Shown one piece after another: positions 27,209 to 36,515 of a stretch of DNA of 64,000 nt (the first letter of the stretch is position 1; every line of letters starts with the position of its first letter). The DNA is from Fulvivirga imtechensis AK7 (GTDB taxonomy: Bacteria; Bacteroidota; Bacteroidia; Cytophagales; Cyclobacteriaceae). A model generated the notes under the pieces. The model saw nothing but the letters and a program-made list of their open reading frames with translations, had not been told where the DNA came from and did not search any database. The DNA lies in NCBI RefSeq assembly GCF_000331535.1, contig NZ_AMZN01000014.1:1-64000 (forward strand). The letters are read 5' to 3'. The translations under genes and the position numbers were made by a program.

Positions 27209-28528
27209 TTAATATAGGACCTCCTGCGATGCAAATGGGTACTCCATTTTTATATCTCCTTTAATTTTCAATGTTTCAAAATAAAGCTCAAAAGCTTCAC
27301 TCTGACTTTGAAAATCAACGTCCTTCATCAGTATTCTTTCGTCCTTTTTATAATCCTTTTTTAATACAACATCTTCTGCAATGCAGATGGGTACACCATC
27401 CTCACCGAAATCTTCCAGATTTTCGATTAATCCATAACAAGCGAAACCGCCAGCGCCATCAATTTTATCTCCTTGCTTCAAATTCTCCTTTGCATAGCAA
27501 AACACATTCGTTTTTATCCCATATTTTGGTTTAAGCCGTGAATTTCCATATAGAATAGCTTCAGCAACACATTTTAAAGCTTCTATATGGCGCAAATGAT
27601 AGGGTCTGTAAAATAAATAGTATGGCCCTGAGCCCATATCAACAGGGAACCAGTCGAGTGTAAATTGTTGATATTCCTTATCCGTATATCCGACAGCAAA
27701 AACTCCCCCTTTTGGCTGTGCGCCAAGGATGTAATCGACCACCGGTTTTTTATCCTCATATAAGGAATCAAAGTCGTAATGCTTGAAAATATCGTTGATA
27801 TGATCCATCCGGTGACCATACATTCCCGGTACAGGCGTCCGAAGATCTAAGGCATTGGCTATTACCGACATTTCAACACAAAGTTTGGAGCCATCGGTAA
27901 ATGACGAGGTCATTTTATGGTCTAATGACCGCTTATCGGCTTCAGGTGCTATTTTGGCCGGGTTGGTATACCGGTCAAGATACCCTTTGATGTTTCCCGC
28001 CATCACTAAGTCAAAGCCATAAAAAGCAAGGTCATCGATCAGTATTTTCATCGATGCCGGCTGATCACCATCCGCCACGGTATATATCAGGCCTTTTTCT
28101 TCAGCTTTTTTCATTATTAATGGACCATACATCACCTCCGCTTCATGGTTCATCATTACAATATGTTGGTTGTATTCAATTGCTTTTAAGGCATGTTTTG
28201 CGCCCGCCAATGGATCATTTGTAGATTCAATCAACACATCGATCTCTTCACTGGAGCAGACCAAAGAGCAGTCATCACAAACAGCAAGGACTTTTCGTGC
28301 AATAGCAGAATTTAATTCAGAAACGGTATCAACAATTTCATATGTAACACCCAGCCATTTTGCACACCCTTCCGCCTTTGCCAGGTTTCTGTTTGAGATG
28401 GCTGCAGGCCTGAATCCGGGTGTTATATGACATTGAAATGCCAATCCTTTTCCCATAGAGCCAATACCCGTAATGCCAACTTTAATCTCTTCGGGCAATG
28501 CTTTTAACTGAGTTATTATTGTCTCCAT
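27209..28528 (-). CDS. NAD(P)-dependent oxidoreductase with SAF domain
   Basis: A 439-aa protein related to homoserine dehydrogenase-like enzymes found in carbohydrate loci. An N-terminal Rossmann fold starts KVGITGIGSMGKGLAFQ (about 16-32). A middle catalytic region includes IVMMNHEAEVMYGP and VADGDQPASMKILID. The C-terminal SAF-type beta-clip domain (about 345-420) has 'NVFCYAKENLKQGDKIDG' and 'VVLKKDYKKDE'. No full match to a named enzyme is recognised. It is transcribed toward the GT2 gene and divergently from the exported Gfo/Idh gene, with 225 bp between, which suggests a small sugar-modification locus. The reaction is unknown; a branched-chain or deoxy-sugar reduction would be an inference only. 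Confidence 0.65.
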   Translation of the reverse strand: METIITQLKALPEEIKVGITGIGSMGKGLAFQCHITPGFRPAAISNRNLAKAEGCAKWLGVTYEIVDTVSELNSAIARKVLAVCDDCSLVCSSEEIDVLIESTNDPLAGAKHALKAIEYNQHIVMMNHEAEVMYGPLIMKKAEEKGLIYTVADGDQPASMKILIDDLAFYGFDLVMAGNIKGYLDRYTNPAKIAPEADKRSLDHKMTSSFTDGSKLCVEMSVIANALDLRTPVPGMYGHRMDHINDIFKHYDFDSLYEDKKPVVDYILGAQPKGGVFAVGYTDKEYQQFTLDWFPVDMGSGPYYLFYRPYHLRHIEALKCVAEAILYGNSRLKPKYGIKTNVFCYAKENLKQGDKIDGAGGFACYGLIENLEDFGEDGVPICIAEDVVLKKDYKKDERILMKDVDFQSQSEAFELYFETLKIKGDIKMEYPFASQEVLY

Positions 28529-28753
28529 TAATTATTATTTATTACAGATCAGCATATGTGAAGAAAAACACCTGACGTAAAGGAATGTTCAACACTCTGG
28601 TATTCATAACCTTCAGATTTAACTTCATAGCCTGCACAACAGTTGAAAATATAAGAAACTCCGGTTGACAGCTATGGTGAGCCCGATGGCACAAACGACT
28701 CGATAAGGCATGGCCCATTGTGCTGTTTCGTAGTTTATTACTAACTTTTGCGG

Positions 28754-29866
28754 ATGAAGTACTTTTTTATACCTCTTTTTCTCTGTATCATTTTCTTCTA
28801 TAAAACAGAGGGAGCGACAAGGAGCCAAAACGGTCCCGTTCGAATAGGCATTATTGGCTTGACGCACACACATGTTCATTGGATCTTCAATAGTGCAAAC
28901 AAGGGTGAAATAGAGATTGTTGGAATTGTTGAGCCCGATGAACAACTGGCCATGCGCTATGCTGAACAATATAAATTTCCGATGGGGAAATTATATAAGA
29001 CTATTGCTGATATGCTGCAACATGAAAACCCTGAAGGGGTAACTGCATTTGGCACTATTGCCGAACACCTGAAAGTAGTCGAAGTGTGTGCCCCCAGAGG
29101 GATCCATGTTATGGTTGAAAAACCTCTGGCAATCGACATGCAACAGGCAAGGAAAATGCAAGCTCTGGCAATAAAACATAATATCCACCTTTTGGTAAAC
29201 TATGAAACATCCTGGTACCCTACAGTCCAAAAGGCTAAAACCTTGTTAGCATCGGACAGTATCGGCAGTTTGGTACAATTAATCATACGAGATGGGCATA
29301 GGGGGCCTAAAAATATAGGGGTCAATAGTGAGTTTCTGAATTGGTTAACAGACCCCAGGCAGAATGGTGGAGGAGCTATCATGGATTTTGGGTGCTACGG
29401 GGCTAATATCGCCACCTGGATACTTAATGGCAAGCGCCCACAGGCGGTTACGGCAGTGACACAACAACTGCAAAAGGAAAATAACCCTTTAGTAGATGAT
29501 GAGAGTACCATAATACTTACATACGACAACTGCAAGGTTACTATACAGGCTTCATGGAACTGGCCAATTGGCCGTAAAGACATGGAGGTGTATGGGAGAA
29601 AGGGTGTGATCTATGCCGACAACCGGAATAATTTAAGAGTAAGGATTGCCAAAGGTTATGACGGATACGATGAAACTGCTGCAGTATTGGAAGAAATGGA
29701 TGCTCCTCATGATGATCCGTTTACATTTTTTGCAGCCGTGATCAGGAAAAAAATGAGCATTCCCGATTATGACCTGTCGTCTCTTGAAAATAGTTTACTG
29801 GTTCAGGAAATATTAGATGCAGCTCGACTTTCCGCTGAAACAGGAAAAACTATACCACTAAAATAA
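28754..29866 (+). CDS. Exported Gfo/Idh/MocA-family oxidoreductase
   Basis: A 370-aa oxidoreductase starting at ATG 28754; an in-frame TTG six bases upstream is less likely. Residues 1-20 form a signal peptide (MKYFFIPLFLCIIFFYKTEG). The Rossmann domain begins VRIGIIGLTHTHVHW, with the usual GxGxxG reading GLTHTH. The catalytic Lys is in VMVEKPLAID, and the Gfo/Idh C-terminal sheet carries MDFGCYGANIATW. Export of an NAD(P)-dependent enzyme is known in Bacteroidota, where the cofactor travels with the folded protein via Tat; here there is no twin-Arg, so Sec export or a lipid anchor is uncertain. The substrate is probably a sugar derivative. Confidence 0.8.
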   Translation: MKYFFIPLFLCIIFFYKTEGATRSQNGPVRIGIIGLTHTHVHWIFNSANKGEIEIVGIVEPDEQLAMRYAEQYKFPMGKLYKTIADMLQHENPEGVTAFGTIAEHLKVVEVCAPRGIHVMVEKPLAIDMQQARKMQALAIKHNIHLLVNYETSWYPTVQKAKTLLASDSIGSLVQLIIRDGHRGPKNIGVNSEFLNWLTDPRQNGGGAIMDFGCYGANIATWILNGKRPQAVTAVTQQLQKENNPLVDDESTIILTYDNCKVTIQASWNWPIGRKDMEVYGRKGVIYADNRNNLRVRIAKGYDGYDETAAVLEEMDAPHDDPFTFFAAVIRKKMSIPDYDLSSLENSLLVQEILDAARLSAETGKTIPLK

Positions 29867-30024
29867 CGGTATAACATTTTGGAAAGCTAAACTATTGAGA
29901 TACCAGGAGGTGGTAGCGAACTACACCTACTCCCTCTACTGGCTTGCTTACTTCCTTTACAAAGGCAAATTTTAATGGCCTGAAAATACTGATCCGGTCA
30001 CAAAATCTCTTCGCTTCTCTCCCA

Positions 30025-30052
30025 TTTGTTAACCCGCAAATCATTATTTTTG
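30025..30052 (+). promoter_or_regulatory. Candidate promoter of ispH (TTTG / TAnnTTTG)
   Basis: TATTTTTG at 30045-30052 matches the Bacteroidota -7 element TAnnTTTG. A TTTG at 30025-30028 could be the -33 element, with a 16-bp spacer, slightly short. Transcription would begin near 30058-30060, downstream of both TTG codons in the ispH frame. Confidence 0.45.
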
Positions 30053-30076
30053 CACCGCAACAAAACATTAAGTGCT

Positions 30077-31303
30077 ATTAAAAAATTTGATATCCCTGAA
30101 TACTACCGGTCGTCTATAACCGGGAAAATAAAGGAGGCCAGACGTGTAGCTGACCCTCGTAAAAAGGATTTTGCACCAACCGAATTGGATTTTGGACCTG
30201 TTAAATTCTACATAGCGAGACATTTCGGTTTTTGCTATGGCGTAGAAAATGCCATTGAGATCAGTTACAAAGCGCTGGAGGAAAATCCTGACAAAAGGGT
30301 ATTCCTTCTGAGCCAAATGATCCATAATCAGGAGGTGAACAAAGACCTGCAAAGCAGGGGTATTGAATTTATTATGGATACCGATGGCACACAGTTTATT
30401 CCCTGGAATGAGCTAAAACCTGAAGATATAGTAATCATTCCTGCCTTTGGCACTACGCTGGAAATAGAAGAAATACTAAAGGAAACCGGCATAGAGGTAC
30501 AACGCTATAACACCACCTGCCCCTTCGTGGAAAAGGTATGGAAGCGCTCTGAAAAACTGGGGAAAGAGCATCATACAATAATCATTCATGGAAAGCACAA
30601 CCATGAAGAAACCAGAGCCACCTTCTCACATAGTTCACAAACTGCTCCTTCAGTGATCGTAAAGGATATGGCTGAGGCAAAAATGTTGGGAGAAGCAATA
30701 AAAGGCAATATTTCAAAGGCCGAATTCTTCAAGCTCTTTGAAGGCAAGTATTCGCAGGGATTTGACCCGGACAAGCATTTTGACAAACTGGGAGTAGTGA
30801 ATCAAACTACCATGCTGGCTACTGAAACACAGGAAATTGCAGATTACATAAAACAGGTCATCATCGAAATGCATGGTGAGAATAGCTATAAGCACCACTT
30901 TGCCGATACACGAGATACCTTGTGTTATGCCACTAATGACAACCAGGATGCCACCTATGGCCTGCTTGAAGAAGACGCTGACCTGGCCATAGTGGTGGGC
31001 GGGTACAATAGCTCCAATACCTCACATATTGTGGAGCTGTGCGAAAGGAAGTTTCCGACTTTTTTTATCAACTCAGAAAGAGAGATCATTTCAAATGATG
31101 AGATACACCACTACGACTACCACAATAAAAAGAAGGTTGAAACTATTGGCTGGCTTCCCGCAAAACCGGAGGTGAAAATTATATTGACCAGTGGCGCCTC
31201 CTGCCCTGACACTTTGGTGGATCAGGTGATGCTCAAAATTGTAAGCTTTTTCCCGGGAGCACGTGGTCTCGAAGGTGTAATGGATGCGCTACAGATCCGC
31301 TGA
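30077..31303 (+). CDS. ispH: 4-hydroxy-3-methylbut-2-enyl diphosphate reductase
   Basis: The last step of the MEP isoprenoid pathway, an iron-sulphur enzyme making IPP and DMAPP. About 408 aa from the proposed start, the long Bacteroidota form. The three cluster cysteines are seen in HFGFCYGVENA, NTTCPFVEKVW and SGASCPDTLVD, and the catalytic Glu/Thr region is present (VNQTTMLATET). Start: there is no in-frame ATG or GTG before the first cysteine motif. TTG codons at 30026 and 30050 lie upstream of or inside a promoter-like element. Homologues as I know them begin MK.FDIP, which aligns with ATT at 30077 (IKKFDIPEYYRS). I therefore place the start at that ATT, with caution. Confidence 0.8.
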   Translation: MKKFDIPEYYRSSITGKIKEARRVADPRKKDFAPTELDFGPVKFYIARHFGFCYGVENAIEISYKALEENPDKRVFLLSQMIHNQEVNKDLQSRGIEFIMDTDGTQFIPWNELKPEDIVIIPAFGTTLEIEEILKETGIEVQRYNTTCPFVEKVWKRSEKLGKEHHTIIIHGKHNHEETRATFSHSSQTAPSVIVKDMAEAKMLGEAIKGNISKAEFFKLFEGKYSQGFDPDKHFDKLGVVNQTTMLATETQEIADYIKQVIIEMHGENSYKHHFADTRDTLCYATNDNQDATYGLLEEDADLAIVVGGYNSSNTSHIVELCERKFPTFFINSEREIISNDEIHHYDYHNKKKVETIGWLPAKPEVKIILTSGASCPDTLVDQVMLKIVSFFPGARGLEGVMDALQIR

Positions 31304-31429
31304 AGAGCTAAACAACCAACGATCTTCCTATGTTAGATAATGCAAGGGAGGGATGACTGACCTTTTGAGCCATACTTAGCTTCATTGGGCAAAAAGCAGT
31401 AAAGGCTTCAGTTAAAAAATTAAAGATTT

Positions 31430-32170
31430 ATGATAACTGCAGTTCGTAGATTCGTACGTGAGCTTAAATGGCACAAAAATGAATATGTGCTTTTTATTGT
31501 TTCGCTGATCATCCCGGGGATTATTTGCCTGTTTGCGCTCAATGCGTTCCTGGAGATCACAGAGAGGCTGCAGGCACAGCAATTAGTGAAATTTGACGAC
31601 CTTATAACTGAATTTGTCTATACCTTCCGCAGCGATACCACCACGAGTATTGTTAAATTCATCACAGACGTTGGTGATGTACAGGCATATGCGATCATCA
31701 TACCCTGTGTTGCAGTACTGCTTTACTACCGGGGTCATCATCGATGGAAATTATCCCTCCAGGCTACTATTGTTTTATTATCAGCCACCTTTCTCAATAT
31801 TGGGATCAAAAGCCTGATCAGCCGGCCACGCCCTGTTGAAGACATGCGTTTGGTGATAGCCCATTCATATAGCTTCCCCAGCGGACATGCAATGAGTGCA
31901 ATCGCTTTTTACGGCTTTCTTATCTATCTCACTTATAAATATGTGCCTAATATGGTCCTTAAAATAGGGCTTATTCTTATTCAGTTATCTCTAATATTAG
32001 GTATCGGCCTGAGTAGGGTATATTTAGGCGTGCATTTTCCGACTGACGTGGTTGCCGGTTTTGTGGCCGGACTATTCTGGCTGATCATTTGTATAATTGT
32101 CTTTAACTTCATCAATTTTTACAGGACCAGACGCGCCAGAAAACAGGGGCTAAATCCGGACACCAATTAA
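31430..32170 (+). CDS. PAP2-family membrane phosphatase
   Basis: A 246-aa integral membrane acid phosphatase of the type acting on undecaprenyl or phosphatidic lipid phosphates. Six hydrophobic segments. The three signature motifs are present: KSLISRPRP (C1), YSFPSGHAMS (C2) and SRVYLGVHFPTDV (C3), with the nucleophile His in the last. The C-terminus is basic and cytoplasmic. Its last 21 bp overlap the 3' end of the convergent TPR-SpoIIE gene. It could recycle undecaprenyl diphosphate or modify lipid A; sequence does not decide. Confidence 0.85.
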   Translation: MITAVRRFVRELKWHKNEYVLFIVSLIIPGIICLFALNAFLEITERLQAQQLVKFDDLITEFVYTFRSDTTTSIVKFITDVGDVQAYAIIIPCVAVLLYYRGHHRWKLSLQATIVLLSATFLNIGIKSLISRPRPVEDMRLVIAHSYSFPSGHAMSAIAFYGFLIYLTYKYVPNMVLKIGLILIQLSLILGIGLSRVYLGVHFPTDVVAGFVAGLFWLIICIIVFNFINFYRTRRARKQGLNPDTN

Positions 32171-34168
32171 CAAAATGTCATCTGTTTGTTCATTGTTACC
32201 CTGCCATCTTCTTATCTCAGCTTCTACCATTTTTAGCTGCTCAGACATGGGTTGATGAGCAATGCTTTTTAACAGCCCTCTGAAGCGGGGATACATAAAT
32301 TTTTTATTGGCCTCACCCCCGAACTGATCCACTATACCATCAGTAAACAGGTATATCGTGTCCTTAGGTTTCAGCTCAAGCTCATGCTGCCTGTACTCGC
32401 GCTTTTCGTCAAACATCATTCCCCCAACAGGGTAGTAGTCACCTTTTACAATATTAAGCTCGTGATTGTGAAAGTAATACAATGGTCTTTTGGCCCCTGC
32501 AAACGAAAGTTTTTTCGTTGTTCGATCAAACAAGCAAATGCCTATGTCCATACCATCGTAAGTCTTGCTCTGCAGGTGATTATATTTCAGGTTTTTAAAT
32601 ATCCGCTGGTTTAATTCTTTTAGTATAATGGCGGGTTCCAGCATTTTTTCTTCATTTACTATCTGGTTAAGAAGAGAATTTCCCATAACATTAAGAAACG
32701 CAGCAGGAACACCATGCCCCGTACAATCTACTGCTGCTATTATCACCTGGTTTTGTTCCTCTGCAAACCAATAAAAATCCCCGTTGACGACATCTCTAGC
32801 TTTTGTGAGCACAAATGCATCTTGAAAAACGGATTTAAGCCTTTCATTTTCGGGCAGGATAGCCTCCTGTATGTTCTTCGCGTACAGAATACTATCCATA
32901 ATGTTTCTGTTCTTCTCGATGATTTCCCGGTTTTTCTGCTTGAGTATCCTGTTAGTCCGGTTTTTATATACATTTTTTCTGTACTGCATCACTACTATGA
33001 ACAGACCCATTGCCAGTATACCCCCAAGAAAGTATAGCAGCAACTCGCTGTTATTAAGCCTAAGATCTTTGATCTCAGACTCCTTTTTAAGTAATTCTAT
33101 TTCATTTTGAGAGCTCTTTATCTTATAGTTGCTCTCTACTTCAGCAATTTTTCTGCTTTGATCATCATTAAATATCTGCTGATCTACCTTGTTATACAAT
33201 TTATGATACCGAAGGGCCTGCTTATAGTCACCCAGCGAATCATAAATAGTAGACAGGCCCTGGTAATTTTTTTTCAGTATAAGCCTGGCATCAGCTTCTT
33301 TGGCCATTTCTATGCTCATGGAATGTTTTTCAATGGCCCGGTCGTACTGACCAAGGGCGCTGTTGAGGCAGGCAAAGTCATAAAGAAATGCAGCTTTCAT
33401 ATACCGGTCATCCGTTTTATCTATAAGCATTACAGCCTGATTGTAGTAATGTTGAGCTGAGTCCAGGTTGCCTATTTTATAGTGGTAGTGACCAATACTT
33501 CCCAATGAGATGAAGATACCATAATAATCCTTATGTTGACGGTCAAGTACGAGCGCCTTTCTATAATAATTGATGGCTGTGCTGTGATCGTTTAGTCCTT
33601 CACTGTAAGCGGCTCCCAAATTGTTATATGAAGATGAAAGCGTGCTCAGATCATTGTGCTTTAGTTTCAGGGCTACAGATCTTTCCAAAAAACCAATACT
33701 TTCGCTATAGCGATTAAGCTCCTTGAGTAGCAACCCCATGTTATTATATATACGGGAGAGCGCCACCTCATCACCACGTGACTCATGAAAGGCCATTACT
33801 TTGTAAAAACAACTGAGTGTCTTCTCATAATTGCCCATGCCATAATATATGATCCCCAATGAATTGGTGGCATCAGTCTGAAGTAGTTCATAGCCACCCG
33901 CCTTTGACAACTCTATAGCTTCCTCTACCACTTTTATCGCCTCTACCACATCATAATCACTCAGTCGCACCCCGAGGGCTCTCATAGCTTCTATTCTCAG
34001 GGAGTCATCTTCCGCAACTTCTACCACCCCCCGAAGGCTGTCAATGGCCGGTGTCTGCGCATGCAAAAGGTTAGTAAAACAAAAAAAACCAGCTATTGCG
34101 ACATAAAAAATGACGGTTTGGAACAAATTATCGGTTATTATTTTGTTTTTTAATTTTTTAAGGGTCAT
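32150..34168 (-). CDS. TPR-containing SpoIIE/PP2C-type phosphatase
   Basis: A 672-aa signalling protein starting at ATG 34168; a TTG at 34210 would add 14 residues. A signal peptide ends at about LLHAQ. Six or more TPR motifs follow (about 40-350; LSSSYNNLGAAYSEGLN, IFISLGSIGHYHYKIGN), likely outside the inner membrane. One transmembrane segment near 380-400 (LLLYFLGGILAMGLFIVV), a short coiled coil, then a cytoplasmic SpoIIE-type Ser/Thr phosphatase (about 440-672) with metal residues in VVNGDFYWF, VDCTGHGVPAAF and LFTDGIVDQF. This layout is common in Bacteroidota and is thought to control partner-switching anti-sigma systems. No anti-sigma gene is adjacent. Confidence 0.85.
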   Translation of the reverse strand: MTLKKLKNKIITDNLFQTVIFYVAIAGFFCFTNLLHAQTPAIDSLRGVVEVAEDDSLRIEAMRALGVRLSDYDVVEAIKVVEEAIELSKAGGYELLQTDATNSLGIIYYGMGNYEKTLSCFYKVMAFHESRGDEVALSRIYNNMGLLLKELNRYSESIGFLERSVALKLKHNDLSTLSSSYNNLGAAYSEGLNDHSTAINYYRKALVLDRQHKDYYGIFISLGSIGHYHYKIGNLDSAQHYYNQAVMLIDKTDDRYMKAAFLYDFACLNSALGQYDRAIEKHSMSIEMAKEADARLILKKNYQGLSTIYDSLGDYKQALRYHKLYNKVDQQIFNDDQSRKIAEVESNYKIKSSQNEIELLKKESEIKDLRLNNSELLLYFLGGILAMGLFIVVMQYRKNVYKNRTNRILKQKNREIIEKNRNIMDSILYAKNIQEAILPENERLKSVFQDAFVLTKARDVVNGDFYWFAEEQNQVIIAAVDCTGHGVPAAFLNVMGNSLLNQIVNEEKMLEPAIILKELNQRIFKNLKYNHLQSKTYDGMDIGICLFDRTTKKLSFAGAKRPLYYFHNHELNIVKGDYYPVGGMMFDEKREYRQHELELKPKDTIYLFTDGIVDQFGGEANKKFMYPRFRGLLKSIAHQPMSEQLKMVEAEIRRWQGNNEQTDDILLIGVRI

Positions 34169-34325
34169 AATTGCCAGGCAATATAAGTCTTTTCCTAAAA
34201 AAAGACCCAAATTTTAAAGCCCATGAACAGCGTACCGGCCTTCATTTTTTAAGAAGATGTTTTTCAGAAGATCGATCTTTTTAAGTCAATTTTAGTCTTA
34301 TCTATCATTCTTTTAAACCGGTACT

Positions 34326-35732
34326 ATGTATTCCTTTCAAAAATTTTTGAGGAAATTTATTTCTTCTTTCCTAATTGCCATTAAGGGCTCCGAAAAAAAT
34401 TTCACTTCGGGCAGTATCAATAAAGCCATATTCATGCTTTCGATCCCAATGATCCTGGAAATGGTGATGGAATCGCTATTCGCTGTGGTAGATATCTTTT
34501 TTGTGGGTAAGGTAAGCGTCAATGCCATTGCCACTGTAGCGCTCACCGAGTCGGTGATCATGATCGTATATGCCATATCCATAGGTTTGAGTATGGCAGC
34601 TACCGCTATGGTAGCCAGACGTATAGGGGAAAATAAGCCTGAAGAAGCTTCAGTTGCCGCTGCTCAGGCTATTTTTCTTACCATTGGCATTTCTATAGTT
34701 TTTAGCCTGGCAGGATTGCTTTTTCCAAAGCAGATATTGACACTGATGGGTGGTGAAAAAGACCTGGTGGAGGAGGGTTATCGCTATACAATGATCATGC
34801 TGGCAGGCAATATCACCATTATGCTTCTTTTCCTGATCAATGCCATATTTCGGGGGGCTGGTGATGCCTCTATAGCTATGCGGGTACTCTGGGTATCCAA
34901 TGGTCTTAATATTATCCTGGATCCGATTTTGATCTTTGGCCTTGGTCCGATTCCGGCTTTTGGTGTGGAAGGCGCTGCTATCGCCACTACCATAGGACGT
35001 GGCATTGGGGTGCTTTTTCAGTTGGCATCCATTACAGGAGCAAAAAGTATAGTGAGGCTGAAAATGAAACACTTACGCGCTCAGTGGGATATTATCCGGA
35101 GGATAGTTAAAGTTTCGGCAGGTGGTATAGGACAGTATATGATAGGAACGCTCAGTTGGCTATTTATGGTGAGAATAAGTGCTGTCTTTGGAGCAGAAGT
35201 ACTCGCTGGCTACGCCATCGCCTTCAGAATTATTATGTTCACCATTTTACCATCGTGGGGCCTGAGCAATGCTGCTGCCACACTTGTAGGTCAGAACCTT
35301 GGTGCCAGCCAGCCTGAGCGCGCAGAGCGTTCCGTTTGGAAGTGTGCTTTTTATAATATGATATTTTTGGGGTTGATCTCAGTGGTGTTCATCGTATGGG
35401 CAGAGGAGTTTGTGGGTATATTTTCATCAGAGACTGAAGTGGTTAAATACGGAGCCCTGGCGCTGAGGATCATCTGCTGCGGATATATCTTCTTTGCCTA
35501 TGGCATGGTAATAGGTCAGGCTTTTAATGGCGCTGGCGATACAAAAACGCCAACTGTCATCAATTTCTTTTGCATGTGGCTTTTTGAACTGCCATTGGCC
35601 TACCTGCTGGCTGTAACAGCGGGCTTCGGCCCTCAGGGCATATTTCTGGCCATAGCCATCGCGTCTACATTACTGGCGGTAGTGAGTGTACTGGTGTTTA
35701 AAAGGGGAAAATGGAAACTTGTGGAGGTGTAA
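34326..35732 (+). CDS. MATE-family efflux transporter
   Basis: A 468-aa multidrug/toxin extrusion type transporter with twelve predicted hydrophobic segments. It opens with a short amphipathic N-terminus. The two MATE halves are visible: IFMLSIPMILEMVMESLFAVVDIFFVG in TM1-2 and its counterpart IGQYMIGTLSWLFMVRISAVFG in the second half. The intracellular 'GAGDTKTP' turn is typical. It converges on the LytR-type gene, with 17 bp between stops and no obvious terminator. The cation used (Na+ or H+) and substrates are not decided by sequence. Confidence 0.88.
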   Translation: MYSFQKFLRKFISSFLIAIKGSEKNFTSGSINKAIFMLSIPMILEMVMESLFAVVDIFFVGKVSVNAIATVALTESVIMIVYAISIGLSMAATAMVARRIGENKPEEASVAAAQAIFLTIGISIVFSLAGLLFPKQILTLMGGEKDLVEEGYRYTMIMLAGNITIMLLFLINAIFRGAGDASIAMRVLWVSNGLNIILDPILIFGLGPIPAFGVEGAAIATTIGRGIGVLFQLASITGAKSIVRLKMKHLRAQWDIIRRIVKVSAGGIGQYMIGTLSWLFMVRISAVFGAEVLAGYAIAFRIIMFTILPSWGLSNAAATLVGQNLGASQPERAERSVWKCAFYNMIFLGLISVVFIVWAEEFVGIFSSETEVVKYGALALRIICCGYIFFAYGMVIGQAFNGAGDTKTPTVINFFCMWLFELPLAYLLAVTAGFGPQGIFLAIAIASTLLAVVSVLVFKRGKWKLVEV

Positions 35733-35749
35733 AACCTCAAAAGTAGCCA

Positions 35750-36505
35750 TCAGAAAGTTTCTATCCAATACCGGAAGTTGGGGGCATTTTCCTTGCTCAC
35801 ACACACTTCCTCCCGGGTAGGCGGGTGGAGCTGTAGCAACACTTTGCCACTGTCTGACTTAAACTTCTCAATGGCATCAATATGTACAAGGTATTTGCGG
35901 TTGGCCCGGAAAAAATATTCCGGGTCCAACTCCTCCTCCAGCTCCGTCAACGTTTTGTCAATAATGTATTTTTCACTGCTTTTACTCATCAGAAAAACGA
36001 GCTTATGTTCTGTGAAGAAGTATGCAATATTTTTTATGGAAACAGAAACATAATCAATACCACGCTTAACAAGCAGTCGTTTCTTTGACGATTTATTCTT
36101 TCCCATGCTTTCTTCAAAGAGCTTATTGAACTTATATTGCACGAAGTGGGACTCCAGCTTTCTCACCTTTTCCAGCGCCTTCTGCAGGCGATCTTCCTGC
36201 AGTGGTTTTAGCAGATAGTCAATAGAATTATGCTCCAACGCCTCCAATATGTATTGGTCGTATGCGGTGGTAAAAATAATGGGAAACTGTACCTCGACAT
36301 GATTGAAGATCTCAAAAGACACATCATCAGCTAACTGCACATCTACAAAAGCCAGATCGGGTGTTGTATTGGTACGAAGCCAATGGACCGCTTCTTCAAC
36401 GCTCTGAATGGTATCCAGAACAGTAATTTCGCTATCTGTTTTAAGCAACATGTCAGTGAGCTTCTGGGCAGCCGTTGGTTCGTCTTCGATGATTAAAACA
36501 CGCAT
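35750..36505 (-). CDS. LytTR-family response regulator
   Basis: A 251-aa transcription factor starting at MRVLIIEDEP (36505). A further in-frame start at 36565 would reach into the preceding kinase gene. The receiver domain (1-118) carries EDE, phospho-acceptor D55 in LAFVDVQL, and a conserved Lys in YLLKPL. The LytTR DNA-binding domain (about 148-250) has 'FFTEHKLVFLMSKSSEKYIIDKTLTELEEEL' and 'FFRANRKYLVHIDAI'. It follows the LytS-type kinase by 10 bp, so the two form a two-component system. Targets are not visible in the window. Confidence 0.9.
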   Translation of the reverse strand: MRVLIIEDEPTAAQKLTDMLLKTDSEITVLDTIQSVEEAVHWLRTNTTPDLAFVDVQLADDVSFEIFNHVEVQFPIIFTTAYDQYILEALEHNSIDYLLKPLQEDRLQKALEKVRKLESHFVQYKFNKLFEESMGKNKSSKKRLLVKRGIDYVSVSIKNIAYFFTEHKLVFLMSKSSEKYIIDKTLTELEEELDPEYFFRANRKYLVHIDAIEKFKSDSGKVLLQLHPPTREEVCVSKENAPNFRYWIETF

Positions 36506-36515
36506 AAGTTCATTT

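Noticed and set aside
30026-30052. TTG codons as ispH start
   Set aside because: They lie inside or upstream of a good promoter match and add residues absent from homologues I know; ATT at 30077 is preferred, with caution.
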